Part shown: one piece after another, positions 44,947 to 53,254 of the stretch
Position numbering within the stretch: the stretch's first letter is position 1
How the letters are laid out: each line of letters opens with the position of its first letter
NCBI RefSeq assembly: GCF_001422665.1
Contig: NZ_LMLU01000001.1
Coordinates: 1,328,732 to 1,392,731 of the forward strand
DNA length: 64,000 bases
From: Arthrobacter sp. Leaf234
GTDB taxonomy: Bacteria; Actinomycetota; Actinomycetes; Actinomycetales; Micrococcaceae
Direction of reading: 5' to 3'
Notes under the pieces: model-generated
Told to the model about the DNA's origin: nothing
The model's database searches: none
What the model saw: only the letters and a program-made list of their open reading frames with translations
Made by a program: the position numbers and the translations under genes

Positions 44947-46071
44947 CTAGGACTCGTCGAGGACCTCTCCCACGTACTGGATGGTCAGCACCGGCGATTC
45001 CAGTTCGTCGATGCCGGCCACCAGGGCGACATAGGCCTTCTCGCCCTCGAAGCCGGGCGCGATGTAGTGATAGCTCTTCCAGGCCGGGTGCTCGGCCGCC
45101 CCGTGCCATGCGATGTACAGGAGGAGGTCCTCCCACTCGGAGTCGGGCGGGAGTCCGGTGAAGTCCAGGGCGTCCAGGACGGCCTGCTCGACGGCGACGG
45201 GGCACAGGAAGTAGTGCCGCGAGGCGTAGGGGCTGATGTCGACGAGCTCACCGTTCCTGAGCGCCACCTGCCGCGAGGTCCCGGGGTACTTCTCGGGCAC
45301 CTCGCTGGTCACCTGGTGCTCGAGGAGGTCGATCTGCTCCGTGCTGGGCTGTCCCTCCGGATGGAGGTACGGATTCACGCGGGCCGCGGCGTCGTAGGGC
45401 GTGAACCACGATGACGCCGCGTCGTCGTCGCCGGACGTGCGCTGGTAGGTCGCCTGCAGCGCGTCCGTGTCCTCCAGGAGCCCGCTCACGATGCGGTCGA
45501 TCCCGATCGCCCCGAGCTTCGTGCCGTACTCGGCGTCGGCGTGCCGGACCCCGCTGCGGGCGAGACAGTAGACGGCAAGGCCGTGCGCGAACGTCCGCGC
45601 CCGGTCCCAGCCCAGCTCGAACTCCGCGGCGACCTCGGAGAGCACGACGGCGAAGCGCTGCAGGAAGCCGGAGGTGTAGTGGGACCGGTACGCGCGGGGC
45701 AGGGTGTCCACCATGCGGGCCGCGGCCGAGGTGACGTAGGCGCCTACGTCACCGTCGGTGGTCTCGAGGGTGCGCAGGGCGAAGATGTCCTCGAAGATGC
45801 CGTCGAGGACGATCGGGATGGATCGGCGGAGGGCGCCGCGCAGCAGTTGCGCCTGGACGAGGGCGTGGAGCCGATCCTCCGGGGAATCGTAGTTCGACGC
45901 GGGCAGCTGCCCGTCCTCGTCGAGCTGCATGCGGCCGATGCACGCGCCCTGCAGTTCCGGTCCACCGAAGTAGCCGAAGAGGGTGATGTCGATCCCCTCG
46001 AGCCTCCGGCCCTCGTTGATCAGGTCGATCTGCCGGGGCGGCAGGTTCTGCGGGTCGATCTCGGGTACCAC
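44947..46071 (-). CDS. conserved-looking protein of unknown function
   Basis: 374 aa; I do not recognise the family. The GTG start at 46071 has an AAGGAG site eight bases upstream and the frame shows normal coding bias. It is acidic and soluble, without signal peptide or membrane segments. Visible blocks include IDITLFGYFGGPELQGACIG, PIVLDGIFEDIFALRTLE, FELGWDRARTFAHGLAVYCL, SPYASRHYFLCPVAVEQAVL, WEDLLLYIAWHGAAEHP and YIAPGFEGEKAYVALVAGID. It lies alone between a convergent kinase gene and a 364-base gene-free gap. No function is proposed. Confidence 0.8.
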   Translation of the reverse strand: MVPEIDPQNLPPRQIDLINEGRRLEGIDITLFGYFGGPELQGACIGRMQLDEDGQLPASNYDSPEDRLHALVQAQLLRGALRRSIPIVLDGIFEDIFALRTLETTDGDVGAYVTSAAARMVDTLPRAYRSHYTSGFLQRFAVVLSEVAAEFELGWDRARTFAHGLAVYCLARSGVRHADAEYGTKLGAIGIDRIVSGLLEDTDALQATYQRTSGDDDAASSWFTPYDAAARVNPYLHPEGQPSTEQIDLLEHQVTSEVPEKYPGTSRQVALRNGELVDISPYASRHYFLCPVAVEQAVLDALDFTGLPPDSEWEDLLLYIAWHGAAEHPAWKSYHYIAPGFEGEKAYVALVAGIDELESPVLTIQYVGEVLDES

Positions 46072-46435
46072 TGTGCTCCTTGCTCGGCGTGGCGTCAGAC
46101 TAGCAGCAGCAGGGCCCGTCCTTCGGGCTCCGGGTCGACGCAGCCGGGCCACGGGGCTGGGTCGTGACGTGTGGGAGGATGCGCCCGTGAGCGGAAGGGG
46201 ACGTCATCCGTCGCCAGGTCCAGTGGTTCCGCGTCGCGGACCACCGGCTGAGCCGCTGCCGCTCACGGGCGGCAGGCATGCCGATCCGCCATTCGTGGGC
46301 CGTCCCGCACCTCCGATCCCGGCCCGCGTCCGATCGACAGGGCGGGCCGGGAGGAGCCGGCACCAGCAAGCGTCCGACCGGACCGGTCGATCAGGGCCCG
46401 AGGTCCTCCTCCAGGTCGGCACCGCGGGGAACGGC
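46072..46435. other. 364-base region without a recognisable gene
   Basis: It contains the leader of the unknown gene on one side and the 3' flank of the GIY-YIG gene on the other. Open frames here have no ribosome site or family features. I see no tRNA or clear hairpin in it. Confidence 0.5.
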
Positions 46436-47080
46436 TCAGCCTCGCAGGGCCGCCGCTTCGCCGAGCCAGCGCGCATACAGCGCCCAGGGATCGACGACGC
46501 CGGCGGACAGGCGCCCCACATGGGCCTCGAGGTCCGGGGTGGTGGTGAACCATTCCGACCTGTCGCGTCGTGACGCCGCGAACTGTGCGTGACGGCGGTG
46601 TTCCACGAGCCGGTCGCCCCGTTCGAAGGCGAGGAGCTCGTCGTGCCAGATCCGCGCCAGGCGTCGGCGCGGGCTCGCCGTGGTGCCGATCTTGATGCGG
46701 TCCCGGAAGCGGAGGTAGTAGACGACGTCCACCCTCGGGGGTGGGAGGCCGTCGTCGAGGACCGCGCCGACGGGCCATTCGCAGGCAGCGCACACCCAGC
46801 CCGACGGATACCGGACGCCGAGCCGAGACCCGCAGGCACGGCAGGCGGAGGGCAGGAGGTCGGTGATTCCCGACGTCGTGTCCGACCATTCGGCGACGAG
46901 GGCCACGTGCACAGCACAGAGGGCGAACGGTGCATCCTCCACCGGACGCCCGCAGAGCCCGCCGCCGCCGTCCGACAGGACGCAGCCGGGTGGGGATTCG
47001 ACCACGTCGTCGATCTTCCCGGCCGGTGGCAGGGAATGCAAGGTCGCGTCGAGCAGCGGCCCGAGCCGAGGTGGCGGCAT
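46436..47080 (-). CDS. GIY-YIG (T5orf172/Mug113-type) nuclease-like protein with zinc-ribbon cysteines
   Basis: 214 aa. The N-terminal half has four Cys-rich knuckles (CVLSDGGGGLCGRP, LCAVH, CRACGSRLG, CAACEWP). The C-terminal half is a GIY-YIG core of the T5orf172/Mug113 kind: VDVVYYLRFRDRIKIGTTAS (the two Tyr and the Lys-Ile-Gly element), RRRLARIWHDELLAFERG and the late catalytic-type Glu in SEWFTT after RLVEHRRHAQFAA. It starts within the stop of the small HTH gene (TAATG), so the pair is translationally coupled. Nuclease activity is likely but the target is unknown. Such proteins occur in mobile and defence contexts as well as alone. Confidence 0.82.
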   Translation of the reverse strand: MPPPRLGPLLDATLHSLPPAGKIDDVVESPPGCVLSDGGGGLCGRPVEDAPFALCAVHVALVAEWSDTTSGITDLLPSACRACGSRLGVRYPSGWVCAACEWPVGAVLDDGLPPPRVDVVYYLRFRDRIKIGTTASPRRRLARIWHDELLAFERGDRLVEHRRHAQFAASRRDRSEWFTTTPDLEAHVGRLSAGVVDPWALYARWLGEAAALRG

Positions 47081-47280
47081 TACTGCTTGCCGTACTTCCG
47101 GTGCACCGCCTGCTTGCTGACGCCGAGGGACTGGGCGATGGCTTCCCAGGAGAGACCGGCCTGACGGGCCCTGCGGACCAGCCCCGCCTCCGCCCGCCCG
47201 ATCTCCCTCTGCAGTTCCGCGACCGCCTGCAGTGATGCGGCAGGTCCTTCCCCGTCCATCGCGCCGATGAGTGTCTTCAT
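47080..47280 (-). CDS. small helix-turn-helix protein
   Basis: 66 aa. The start at 47280 follows GGAGG eight bases upstream; an in-frame ATG 15 bases earlier is less well placed. The C-terminal half is a Hin/recombinase-like HTH (AGLSWEAIAQSLGVSKQAVHRKYG), preceded by an amphipathic helix (LQAVAELQREIGRAEAGLVR). It is small enough to be a dedicated regulator or specificity subunit for the GIY-YIG protein encoded next, with which it shares one base. A GTCAAC-N4-GTTGAC inverted repeat lies 18 bases upstream of its start, a plausible autoregulatory site. Confidence 0.85.
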   Translation of the reverse strand: MKTLIGAMDGEGPAASLQAVAELQREIGRAEAGLVRRARQAGLSWEAIAQSLGVSKQAVHRKYGKQ

Positions 47281-47297
47281 GTGCTCCACCTCCATTC

Positions 47298-47313
47298 GTC
47301 AACATTAGTTGAC
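47298..47313. promoter_or_regulatory. inverted repeat GTCAAC-ATTA-GTTGAC upstream of the HTH gene
   Basis: Six-base perfect arms around a 4-base spacer, in an AT-richer pocket 18 bases before the HTH start. Likely an operator, possibly for the HTH protein itself. It differs from the MarR operators 500 bases away. Confidence 0.6.
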
Positions 47314-47375
47314 AAATGGCAGGAAGGGCAAGGGTGCCGTACGGGTATCGGGCGGCGGGCCGGGGAGGGCCGGCG

Positions 47376-47837
47376 TCATCCCTGGCCGCGCGGCACGTCG
47401 TCCTCGTGAAGCGACCGGACCATGCGCTGCAGCGCATGGAGGGCGTGCGACTGCTCCTCCCGCGTCATGCCCCGGAGCATCCGTGCCTCCACCGACCGGA
47501 CGGCCGTGCTCGCCTGCTCGAGGCGGCGCCTGCCCAGCGGGGTGAGCGTGACGGGGAGGGTCCTGCCGGCTGGAGCCTCGGCCGGCCGCGTCACGAATCC
47601 GTCCCGTTCCAGCGCATGCAACAGGACGTTCATCGACTGTCGAGTCACGAAGGCCCCGCGGGCGAGGTCGGAGTTGGACAGGCCGGGGCGCTGGGCGAGG
47701 AGTTCGAGGCAGGAGTAGTGCGTGACGGTCATGTCGAGGGGTCGGAGGACGGCGTCCATGGCCGCCCGGAGGCTGCTCGATGCCTCCTTCAGCAGGTACC
47801 CCACGGAGGATTCGAGTTCGATCCGGTCTTGACCCAT
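47376..47837 (-). CDS. MarR-family transcriptional regulator
   Basis: 153 aa. Winged helix: TVTHYSCLELLAQRPGLSNSDLARGAFVTRQSMNVLLHALERDGFVTR region, with the recognition helix in VTRQSMNVLLHALE and the wing in RPAEAPAGRTLPVTLTP. Divergent from the VOC-family gene at 47899, with two 18-bp palindromes in the 61-base gap, one covering its own start codon. It very likely represses itself and the VOC gene until a small ligand binds. The ligand is unknown. Confidence 0.93.
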   Translation of the reverse strand: MGQDRIELESSVGYLLKEASSSLRAAMDAVLRPLDMTVTHYSCLELLAQRPGLSNSDLARGAFVTRQSMNVLLHALERDGFVTRPAEAPAGRTLPVTLTPLGRRRLEQASTAVRSVEARMLRGMTREEQSHALHALQRMVRSLHEDDVPRGQG

Positions 47838-47853
47838 GTCAGAATTCTGACAT
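47836..47853. promoter_or_regulatory. MarR operator 1
   Basis: ATGTCAGAATTCTGACAT is a perfect 18-bp palindrome overlapping the marR start codon. Its centre is 28 bases from that of operator 2. Confidence 0.85.
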
Positions 47854-47863
47854 ACATTCTTTT

Positions 47864-47881
47864 ATGTCAGATAACTGACAT
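47864..47881. promoter_or_regulatory. MarR operator 2
   Basis: ATGTCAG-ATAA-CTGACAT, 7-bp perfect arms identical to operator 1, 18 bases before the VOC gene start. Confidence 0.85.
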
Positions 47882-47898
47882 GAGAGAAAGCAGTTCCC

Positions 47899-48267
47899 AT
47901 GCCCGTCACCGGCCCCGATTTCATCTCCCTCCAGGTCCAGCACCTCGACGCCTCACGGGCGTTCTACGAGCAGTACCTCGGTCTCGTCAGGTCCCCGACG
48001 GGACCACCGCACGCCGTCGTCTTCGAGACGACGCCCATTGCCTTCGCGCTGCGCAGCGTGATGCCTGGAACCGATCTCGCCTCCGCGTCGCACCCCGGGG
48101 TCGGAACGGCCGTATGGCTCCACTCCACCGATGTCCAGGCCATCCACGACGCCCTGGTGGCCGACGGCCACACCATCGTCACGAGTCCCGAGAGCGGGCC
48201 CTTCGGCCTGACCTTCACCCTCGCCGATCCCGACGGATACCGGATCACCCTCCACGACCGCGCGTGA
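47899..48267 (+). CDS. VOC-superfamily (glyoxalase/dioxygenase-like) protein
   Basis: 122 aa, two beta-alpha-beta-beta-beta modules: FISLQVQHLDASRAFYEQYLG, VVFETTPIAFALR, GTAVWLHSTDVQAIHDALVADG and FGLTFTLADPDGYRITLHDRA. Divergent from marR, which probably controls it. VOC proteins include glyoxalases, extradiol dioxygenases and drug-binding resistance proteins; metal ligands cannot be assigned with confidence. A GAGAAAG ribosome-like site precedes the ATG. Confidence 0.88.
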   Translation: MPVTGPDFISLQVQHLDASRAFYEQYLGLVRSPTGPPHAVVFETTPIAFALRSVMPGTDLASASHPGVGTAVWLHSTDVQAIHDALVADGHTIVTSPESGPFGLTFTLADPDGYRITLHDRA

Positions 48268-48367
48268 GGCAGGCCGCGCGGTCCACCCGGATCTGCGGCG
48301 GCACACCACCCCACAGAGCCGGCGACCGTCCCGGCGGTCGTCACCGGGCAGCGCGGGCACAAGCTGG

Positions 48368-48373
48368 CAGAAT
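48368..48373 (+). promoter_or_regulatory. -10 box of alr, leaderless arrangement
   Basis: CAGAAT followed by seven bases (GGACCGC) and the GTG at 48381. If the ATG at 48373 were used instead, the -10 would lie inside the reading frame. Confidence 0.45.
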
Positions 48374-48380
48374 GGACCGC

Positions 48381-49538
48381 GTGAGTTTCCCCGAGCGTGT
48401 TGCAGAGATCGATCTCGATGCACTGCGACACAATGTCCGCCAGCTGCGCGATGTGGCGCATCCAGCCCGCGTGATGGCTGTCGTGAAGGCCGATGCCTAC
48501 GGACACGGTGCTGTCCCGGTGGCCCGTGCGGCCCTCGAGGCCGGCGCCGCCTGGCTCGGTGTGGCCCACGTCAGCGAAGGGGTGGCCCTGCGCAGGGCCG
48601 GGATCGAGGCGCCGATCCTCGCATGGCTGCACACCGCCGGGACCGATTTCACGGCCGGTGTCGAGCACGGGCTCGATCTGGGCATCTCGGGCTGGGAACT
48701 CGAGCACATCGTGGCATCGGCGAGGGAGCTGGAGCGCCCCGCCATCGTGCACCTGAAGATCGACACCGGGCTGGGCCGGAACGGCTGCCCGCCGGACAAG
48801 TGGGACGCCCTGCTGAGCCGTGCGGTGGAGTACCAGGAGGAGGGGCTCATCCGCGTGGTCGGGATCTTCTCGCACCTCGCGGTCGCCGACGAGCCCGCCC
48901 GCCCGGAGACGGACCTCCAGGTCCACGCGTTCCGGGAGGCCGTCGCTGCCGCCGAGAACGCCGGGATCGACGTCGAGGTGCGGCATCTGGCCAACACCCC
49001 GGCCACGTTCTCCCGGCCGGACTGCCACTTCGACCTCGTCCGGGTGGGGCTCGGCATCTACGGGCTCTCGCCGTTCGCGGACCAGGGCTCCGCCGATCTC
49101 GGGCTGAAGCCCGTCATGACCTTCAGCACCGTGGTCTCGCACTGCAAGGAGGTGCCCGCCGGCCAGGGGGTCTCCTACGGCTACGCGTACCGCACGCAGA
49201 AGGCGACCACGCTGGGCCTCATCCCCGTCGGCTACGGCGACGGCGTGCCACGCATCGCCACCGGAGCACCCGTGCTCGTCGAGGGACGGATGTATCCGGT
49301 GGTGGGCAGGATCGCGATGGACCAGCTCGTCGTCGACTTCGGTGCGACGGGCCTCGCCGACACGCCGAACAGCCTGCTGGGCCGGCGGGCCGTCCTCTTC
49401 GGCGGAGCGGGGGCGCCCGCCGTCGAGGATTGGGCAGCGGCCGCCCAGACCATCAACTACGAGATCGTCACGCGGATCAGCGACCGCGTGGAGCGCGTGT
49501 ACCTCGAAGCGTCCCGGGAGAGCGATGACGACGCCTGA
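48381..49538 (+). CDS. alr: alanine racemase
   Basis: 385 aa. PLP lysine K36 in MAVVKADAYGHGAVPVAR. Other family motifs are HLKIDTGLGRNGC, GIFSHLAVADEP, FDLVRVGLGIYGLSP, QGVSYGYAYRT (region of the second catalytic Tyr), IPVGYGDGVPR and GRIAMDQLVVDFG. Makes D-alanine for peptidoglycan. The GTG start is chosen from the -10 spacing; three more residues would be added from the ATG at 48373. The 3' end overlaps tsaE by 14 bases. Confidence 0.95.
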   Translation: MSFPERVAEIDLDALRHNVRQLRDVAHPARVMAVVKADAYGHGAVPVARAALEAGAAWLGVAHVSEGVALRRAGIEAPILAWLHTAGTDFTAGVEHGLDLGISGWELEHIVASARELERPAIVHLKIDTGLGRNGCPPDKWDALLSRAVEYQEEGLIRVVGIFSHLAVADEPARPETDLQVHAFREAVAAAENAGIDVEVRHLANTPATFSRPDCHFDLVRVGLGIYGLSPFADQGSADLGLKPVMTFSTVVSHCKEVPAGQGVSYGYAYRTQKATTLGLIPVGYGDGVPRIATGAPVLVEGRMYPVVGRIAMDQLVVDFGATGLADTPNSLLGRRAVLFGGAGAPAVEDWAAAAQTINYEIVTRISDRVERVYLEASRESDDDA

Positions 49539-50076
49539 GTGGTCCGTGGCGTTCGAGGTCGCGTCGGCCGCGGAACTGCAGGCACTCGCGGAGCAGCTCG
49601 CGCACCAGCTGGCTCCGGGCGACCTGCTGGTCCTCTCCGGGGAGCTGGGGGCGGGCAAGACCACGTTCACGCAGGGGCTGGGGCGCGGGCTCGTCGTCGA
49701 GGAGCGCATCATCTCGCCGACCTTCGTCCTCGTGCGCCAGCACCCCTCCACCGTGTCCGGACCGGGGCTCATCCACGTCGATGCCTACCGCCTCGAGAGT
49801 GCTGCCGCGGTGGACGACCTCGACCTCGAGGCGACCCTCGCGGCGAACGTCACCGTGATCGAGTGGGGAGCGGGCCGCGTGGAGCACCTCAGCGACAGCC
49901 ACCTGCTCGTGGACATCGTCCGTCCCACCGGTGGCGCGGCGGCCGGCAGCGCGGGGGAGGCCGCCGTCCTGACCACCCACTTCGACGACGACGGCGAGGA
50001 CGAGGTGCGCGGCGTCACCCTGGCGGGCGTCGGCCCGCGCTGGCGGGGCGGGCCCTCGGCACTCGCGCTCGACTAG
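49525..50076 (+). CDS. tsaE: tRNA t6A biosynthesis ATPase TsaE
   Basis: 183 aa. Walker A SGELGAGKTTFTQGLGRGL, then ISPTFVLVRQH, LIHVDAYRLES and VTVIEWGAGRVEHL, all TsaE hallmarks. Works with TsaB and TsaD, encoded just downstream, to place threonylcarbamoyl on A37 of tRNAs. The start lies inside the end of alr (14-base overlap in another frame). The C-terminal ~45 residues are longer than in short homologues and include an acidic HFDDDGEDEV stretch. Confidence 0.95.
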   Translation: MTTPEWSVAFEVASAAELQALAEQLAHQLAPGDLLVLSGELGAGKTTFTQGLGRGLVVEERIISPTFVLVRQHPSTVSGPGLIHVDAYRLESAAAVDDLDLEATLAANVTVIEWGAGRVEHLSDSHLLVDIVRPTGGAAAGSAGEAAVLTTHFDDDGEDEVRGVTLAGVGPRWRGGPSALALD

Positions 50077-50079
50077 GCT
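50074..50079 (+). promoter_or_regulatory. -10 box of tsaB, leaderless arrangement
   Basis: TAGGCT, which includes the tsaE stop codon TAG, is followed by six bases (GGACCG) and the GTG at 50086. Suggests an internal promoter within the tsa cluster. Confidence 0.45.
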
Positions 50080-50085
50080 GGACCG

Positions 50086-50775
50086 GTGCTTCTCCTCGCC
50101 CTCGACACGTCCGCCGCGGCCACCGTCGCGCTCCTGGCCGACGACGCCGTCGTCGGCCGGTTCAGCAGCGGCGACACCCGCTCGCACGCCGAAGTGCTCG
50201 CGCCCGCCATCCAGGACATCCTGGCGGCTGCCGGCGTCTCCGGAGCCGATCTCGACGCGGTCGTCGCCGGCGTGGGGCCGGGTCCGTTCACCGGGCTGAG
50301 GGCCGGCCTCGTCACGGCGCGGACCCTGAGCTTCGTCTGGGACGTCCCGCTGCACGGCGTGATGAGCCTCGACGCCCTCGCCCTCGATGCCGTGGCGGCT
50401 GGCGCAGTCGACGCCGGAAGCACGTTCCTGGTGGGCACGGACGCCCGTCGGGGCGAGGTGTACTGGGCGTCCTACCGCGCGGGCGCCCCGCAGGGCAGGG
50501 ACGCGGCGACACCGGAGCTGCTGGACGGCCCGCACGTCGGCGCGGCCGGTACCCTCCCGCCGGGCGTGCCGCTGGTCGGACGGGCGGCGAGCCTGTACCC
50601 GGCCGACGTCGTCGGTGTCCCGGCCTTCGCCGCGGCTGATCCGGACGCCGTGTCCCTCGGCCGCGTCGCCCGGTCGCGGATCCTCCTGGGTCTGCCGTCG
50701 CTGGACACCACGCCGCTCTACCTGCGCGAATCCGATGCGCGCGTCCCCGGACCCCGGAAGCGGGCGACGGCGTGA
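50086..50775 (+). CDS. tsaB: tRNA t6A biosynthesis protein TsaB
   Basis: 229 aa. [33 protein letters not shown] and [25 protein letters not shown] are the ASKHA-fold TsaB signatures. Forms the heterodimer with TsaD that carries out threonylcarbamoyl transfer. The GTG start fits the family N-terminus. The stop overlaps rimI by four bases (GTGA). Confidence 0.95.
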   Translation: MLLLALDTSAAATVALLADDAVVGRFSSGDTRSHAEVLAPAIQDILAAAGVSGADLDAVVAGVGPGPFTGLRAGLVTARTLSFVWDVPLHGVMSLDALALDAVAAGAVDAGSTFLVGTDARRGEVYWASYRAGAPQGRDAATPELLDGPHVGAAGTLPPGVPLVGRAASLYPADVVGVPAFAAADPDAVSLGRVARSRILLGLPSLDTTPLYLRESDARVPGPRKRATA

Positions 50776-51239
50776 GCTTCACCCTGCGCGGCCTCGCCTT
50801 CGAGGACATCGGGACCATCGGGCGGCTGGAGAACGAGCTGTTCCCCACCGACGCCTGGCCGCTCGAGATGTTCTACACCGAGTTCTTCCAGCCGGACACG
50901 CGGCGCTACATCATCGCCGAGGTCGACGGTGCGGCGGTGGGTTACGCAGGGGTGATGGTCATCGACACGACGGCGGACATCCAGACCATCGGCGTGCTGC
51001 CCCGCTTCGAGGGGCAGGGCATCGGGCGGGCCATGCTGGCGGAACTGCTCGACGAGTCCCGACGGCGAGGTGCGGAGACGGTGATGCTGGAGGTCCGCGC
51101 CGACAACCCGCGCGCCCAGCAGCTCTACGCCAGGTTCGGCTTCGAGCAGATCCACACCCGGAAGACGTACTACCGGGACGGGGTGGACGCGTGGGTCATG
51201 CGGCTCGTCCTGGCCCCCGCGGGAGGGGCGGCGTCATGA
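50772..51239 (+). CDS. rimI: ribosomal-protein-alanine N-acetyltransferase RimI
   Basis: 155 aa [24 protein letters not shown] is the RimI-type N-terminus, [19 protein letters not shown] the acetyl-CoA loop, and [21 protein letters not shown] with [14 protein letters not shown] the typical end. Acetylates the N-terminal alanine of ribosomal protein S18, or related targets. Lies between tsaB and tsaD, overlapping each by four bases, as in many actinobacteria. Confidence 0.93.
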   Translation: MSFTLRGLAFEDIGTIGRLENELFPTDAWPLEMFYTEFFQPDTRRYIIAEVDGAAVGYAGVMVIDTTADIQTIGVLPRFEGQGIGRAMLAELLDESRRRGAETVMLEVRADNPRAQQLYARFGFEQIHTRKTYYRDGVDAWVMRLVLAPAGGAAS

Positions 51240-52327
51240 GCGCGCAGCCGCTCGTCCTCGGGATCGAGTCCTCCTGCGACGAGACCGGCGTCGGCATCGT
51301 CCGCGGGACCGAGCTGCTGACCAACACCGTGTCCTCGTCCATGGACGAGCACGTGCGCTTCGGCGGCGTGATCCCCGAGATCGCGTCGCGGGCCCACCTC
51401 GAGGCCTTCGTGCCGACGCTGCGGGCCGCACTCGACGACGCCGGGGTGACGCTCGGGGAGATCGATGCCATCGCCGTCACCGCGGGGCCGGGCCTCTCCG
51501 GAGCCCTGATGGTCGGTGTCTCCGCGGCCAAGGCGCTCGCCGTCGCGACGGGCAAGCCGCTCTACGCGATCAACCACCTCGTGGCGCACGTCGGCGTCGG
51601 GGTCCTCGGCGGGACGTTCCCCGAGGGGCTGCCGCCGAACCTCGGCGCCCTCCTCGTCTCCGGCGGCCACACGGAGATCCTCCGCGTCGGTGACCTGGCG
51701 CACGACGTCGAACTGCTCGGGTCCACGATCGACGACGCGGCGGGCGAGGCGTACGACAAGACCGCACGGATCCTCGGGCTCGGTTATCCGGGCGGTCCTG
51801 CCATCGACCGGGTCGCTCGAGACGGTGACCCCAGGGCCATCAGGTACCCTCGCGGGCTGTCCCAGCCCAAGTACATGGGGACGGCCGACGAACCAGGGCC
51901 GCACCGCTACGACTGGTCCTTCAGCGGACTCAAGACCGCCGTCGCCCGGAGTGTGGAGCAGTACGAGGCCGCCGGACGCGACCTGCCGGTCGCGGACATC
52001 GCCGCGTCCTTCCAGGAGGCCGTGGTGGACATCATCACGTCCAAGGCCGTCCTGGCCTGCCGCGAACACGGGATCACGAACCTCCTCCTCGGCGGCGGGG
52101 TCGCCGCGAACCGTCGGCTGCGCGAGCTCGCCGCCGAGCGCTGCGACGCTGCAGGGATCACGCTGACGGTCCCTGCACCGTCGCTGTGCACCGACAACGG
52201 GGCGATGGTCGCAGCGCTGGGAGCGCAGATCGTCCTGGGAGGCCTACCGCCGAGCGGCATCACCTTCGGGACCGATCCCTCGCTCCCGGTCGCGCGCATC
52301 GCCCTGCCGGATGGGAACCATCAGTAG
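51236..52327 (+). CDS. tsaD: tRNA N6-adenosine threonylcarbamoyltransferase TsaD
   Basis: 363 aa. [50 protein letters not shown], the metal-binding HxxxH in [45 protein letters not shown] and [16 protein letters not shown] are all present. Catalytic subunit of t6A37 synthesis. The usual full length and motifs indicate a functional gene. Last gene of the alr-tsaEB-rimI-tsaD run; no strong terminator follows. Confidence 0.96.
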   Translation: MSAQPLVLGIESSCDETGVGIVRGTELLTNTVSSSMDEHVRFGGVIPEIASRAHLEAFVPTLRAALDDAGVTLGEIDAIAVTAGPGLSGALMVGVSAAKALAVATGKPLYAINHLVAHVGVGVLGGTFPEGLPPNLGALLVSGGHTEILRVGDLAHDVELLGSTIDDAAGEAYDKTARILGLGYPGGPAIDRVARDGDPRAIRYPRGLSQPKYMGTADEPGPHRYDWSFSGLKTAVARSVEQYEAAGRDLPVADIAASFQEAVVDIITSKAVLACREHGITNLLLGGGVAANRRLRELAAERCDAAGITLTVPAPSLCTDNGAMVAALGAQIVLGGLPPSGITFGTDPSLPVARIALPDGNHQ

Positions 52328-52349
52328 GCGTACCGCTAGGCAAACTAGC

Positions 52350-52378
52350 TTTACATAAACTGTACTAAGGGCTAGGTT
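52350..52378 (+). promoter_or_regulatory. probable promoter TTTACA-N17-TAGGTT
   Basis: A -35-like TTTACA and a -10-like TAGGTT with ideal 17-base spacing, in an unusually AT-rich patch after tsaD. Predicts transcription of the downstream small GNAT gene with a leader of about 45 bases. A related patch (CTAGCTTTAC on the minus strand) occurs near 25809-25818. Confidence 0.6.
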
Positions 52379-52428
52379 GGGTGCAGGTCGAGAAGACGGC
52401 CTGACCCCCTTTGACCACTGGTGACGCC

Positions 52429-53064
52429 ATGACCATTGCTCCAGCCTCTTCACACCCCTCCACCATCGCTGCCGGTGCTCCGGCCGACCTCCTCGAGATG
52501 TCCTCGCAGACCACGCACGGCGACGACGCCGGCTTCGATCGGTGGCCGGGGATGGCCTCGACGGGCGACCTCGGGGCCGTGTCCGCCGAGGCCGAGCCGA
52601 CGACCCTCCCGTGGTCGCTCGATGATGCGACGACGCGCCAGCTCCGTCGGTGGAGCAACCAGCTCTACAGGATCCTCGATTCCGATACCCCGCCCTTCTG
52701 GGCCTCCGACGACTACGAGCGGGTCGTCGACGAGCTCGGACGCCGCGAGGAGCAGGCGCGTGAGGGGTCGGCCGGGACCCGCCGTCGGGATTCCTTCCGC
52801 GACAATCCGCTCAACCGCCGCTTCGAGCTGTTCCAGGACGGCATCCTGGCCGGCTACGTGTCCTACTCCATGCGGGCCGGGTGCCTGCGGCTGCACCGGA
52901 CGGTCGTCGCCGAAGCCTTCGAGGGGGCCGGGCTGGAGCAGATCCTCATCCGCAACGTCCTGCTCGACGCCCATAGGCGGCGCCTGTCCGCCCTGCCCTA
53001 CTGCGGCGAGGTGCAGGCCTTCCTGGCGGGCAACCCGCAGTACAGGGCGCTGCTCGCCGGTTGA
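52429..53064 (+). CDS. protein with C-terminal small GNAT (YjdJ-like) domain
   Basis: 211 aa. The first ~125 residues are polar with low similarity to anything I know (Ala/Ser/Thr-rich, then a charged helical part, WSLDDATTRQLRRWSNQLY). Residues from about 128 form the short GNAT domain of the YidJ/CG type: NPLNRRFELFQDGILAGYVSY, TVVAEAFEGAGLEQILIRNVLL and LPYCGEVQAFLAGNPQYRALL. The usual acetyl-CoA GxG loop reads FEGAGLEQ. The start at 52429 is uncertain; a TTG at 52411 is in frame. A good promoter lies upstream. Confidence 0.75.
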   Translation: MTIAPASSHPSTIAAGAPADLLEMSSQTTHGDDAGFDRWPGMASTGDLGAVSAEAEPTTLPWSLDDATTRQLRRWSNQLYRILDSDTPPFWASDDYERVVDELGRREEQAREGSAGTRRRDSFRDNPLNRRFELFQDGILAGYVSYSMRAGCLRLHRTVVAEAFEGAGLEQILIRNVLLDAHRRRLSALPYCGEVQAFLAGNPQYRALLAG

Positions 53065-53220
53065 CCACAGCGTTCCCGAGGGATCTGCCGGCCAGGATGC
53101 GGCCGCCGACCACGAGGGCGCGAGACGGGCAAGCGCACGGCAGGGACGCTGCCATGACGGACCCCGTAATCCCGACAGCGTTCCGGGCACCGGGCGGTCC
53201 CGTCGGGTGAAGGCACGTAA

Positions 53221-53241
53221 CCTGGGGTGCTGCACCCCAGG
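53221..53241. promoter_or_regulatory. palindrome just upstream of the second MarR gene
   Basis: CCTGGGGTGC and GCACCCCAGG are separated by a single T, ending 13 bases before the marR-type start codon at 53255. The placement suggests an autoregulatory operator, but in RNA it would also form a hairpin close to the ribosome site. Confidence 0.55.
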
Positions 53242-53254
53242 AAGCGAGCAGGCC

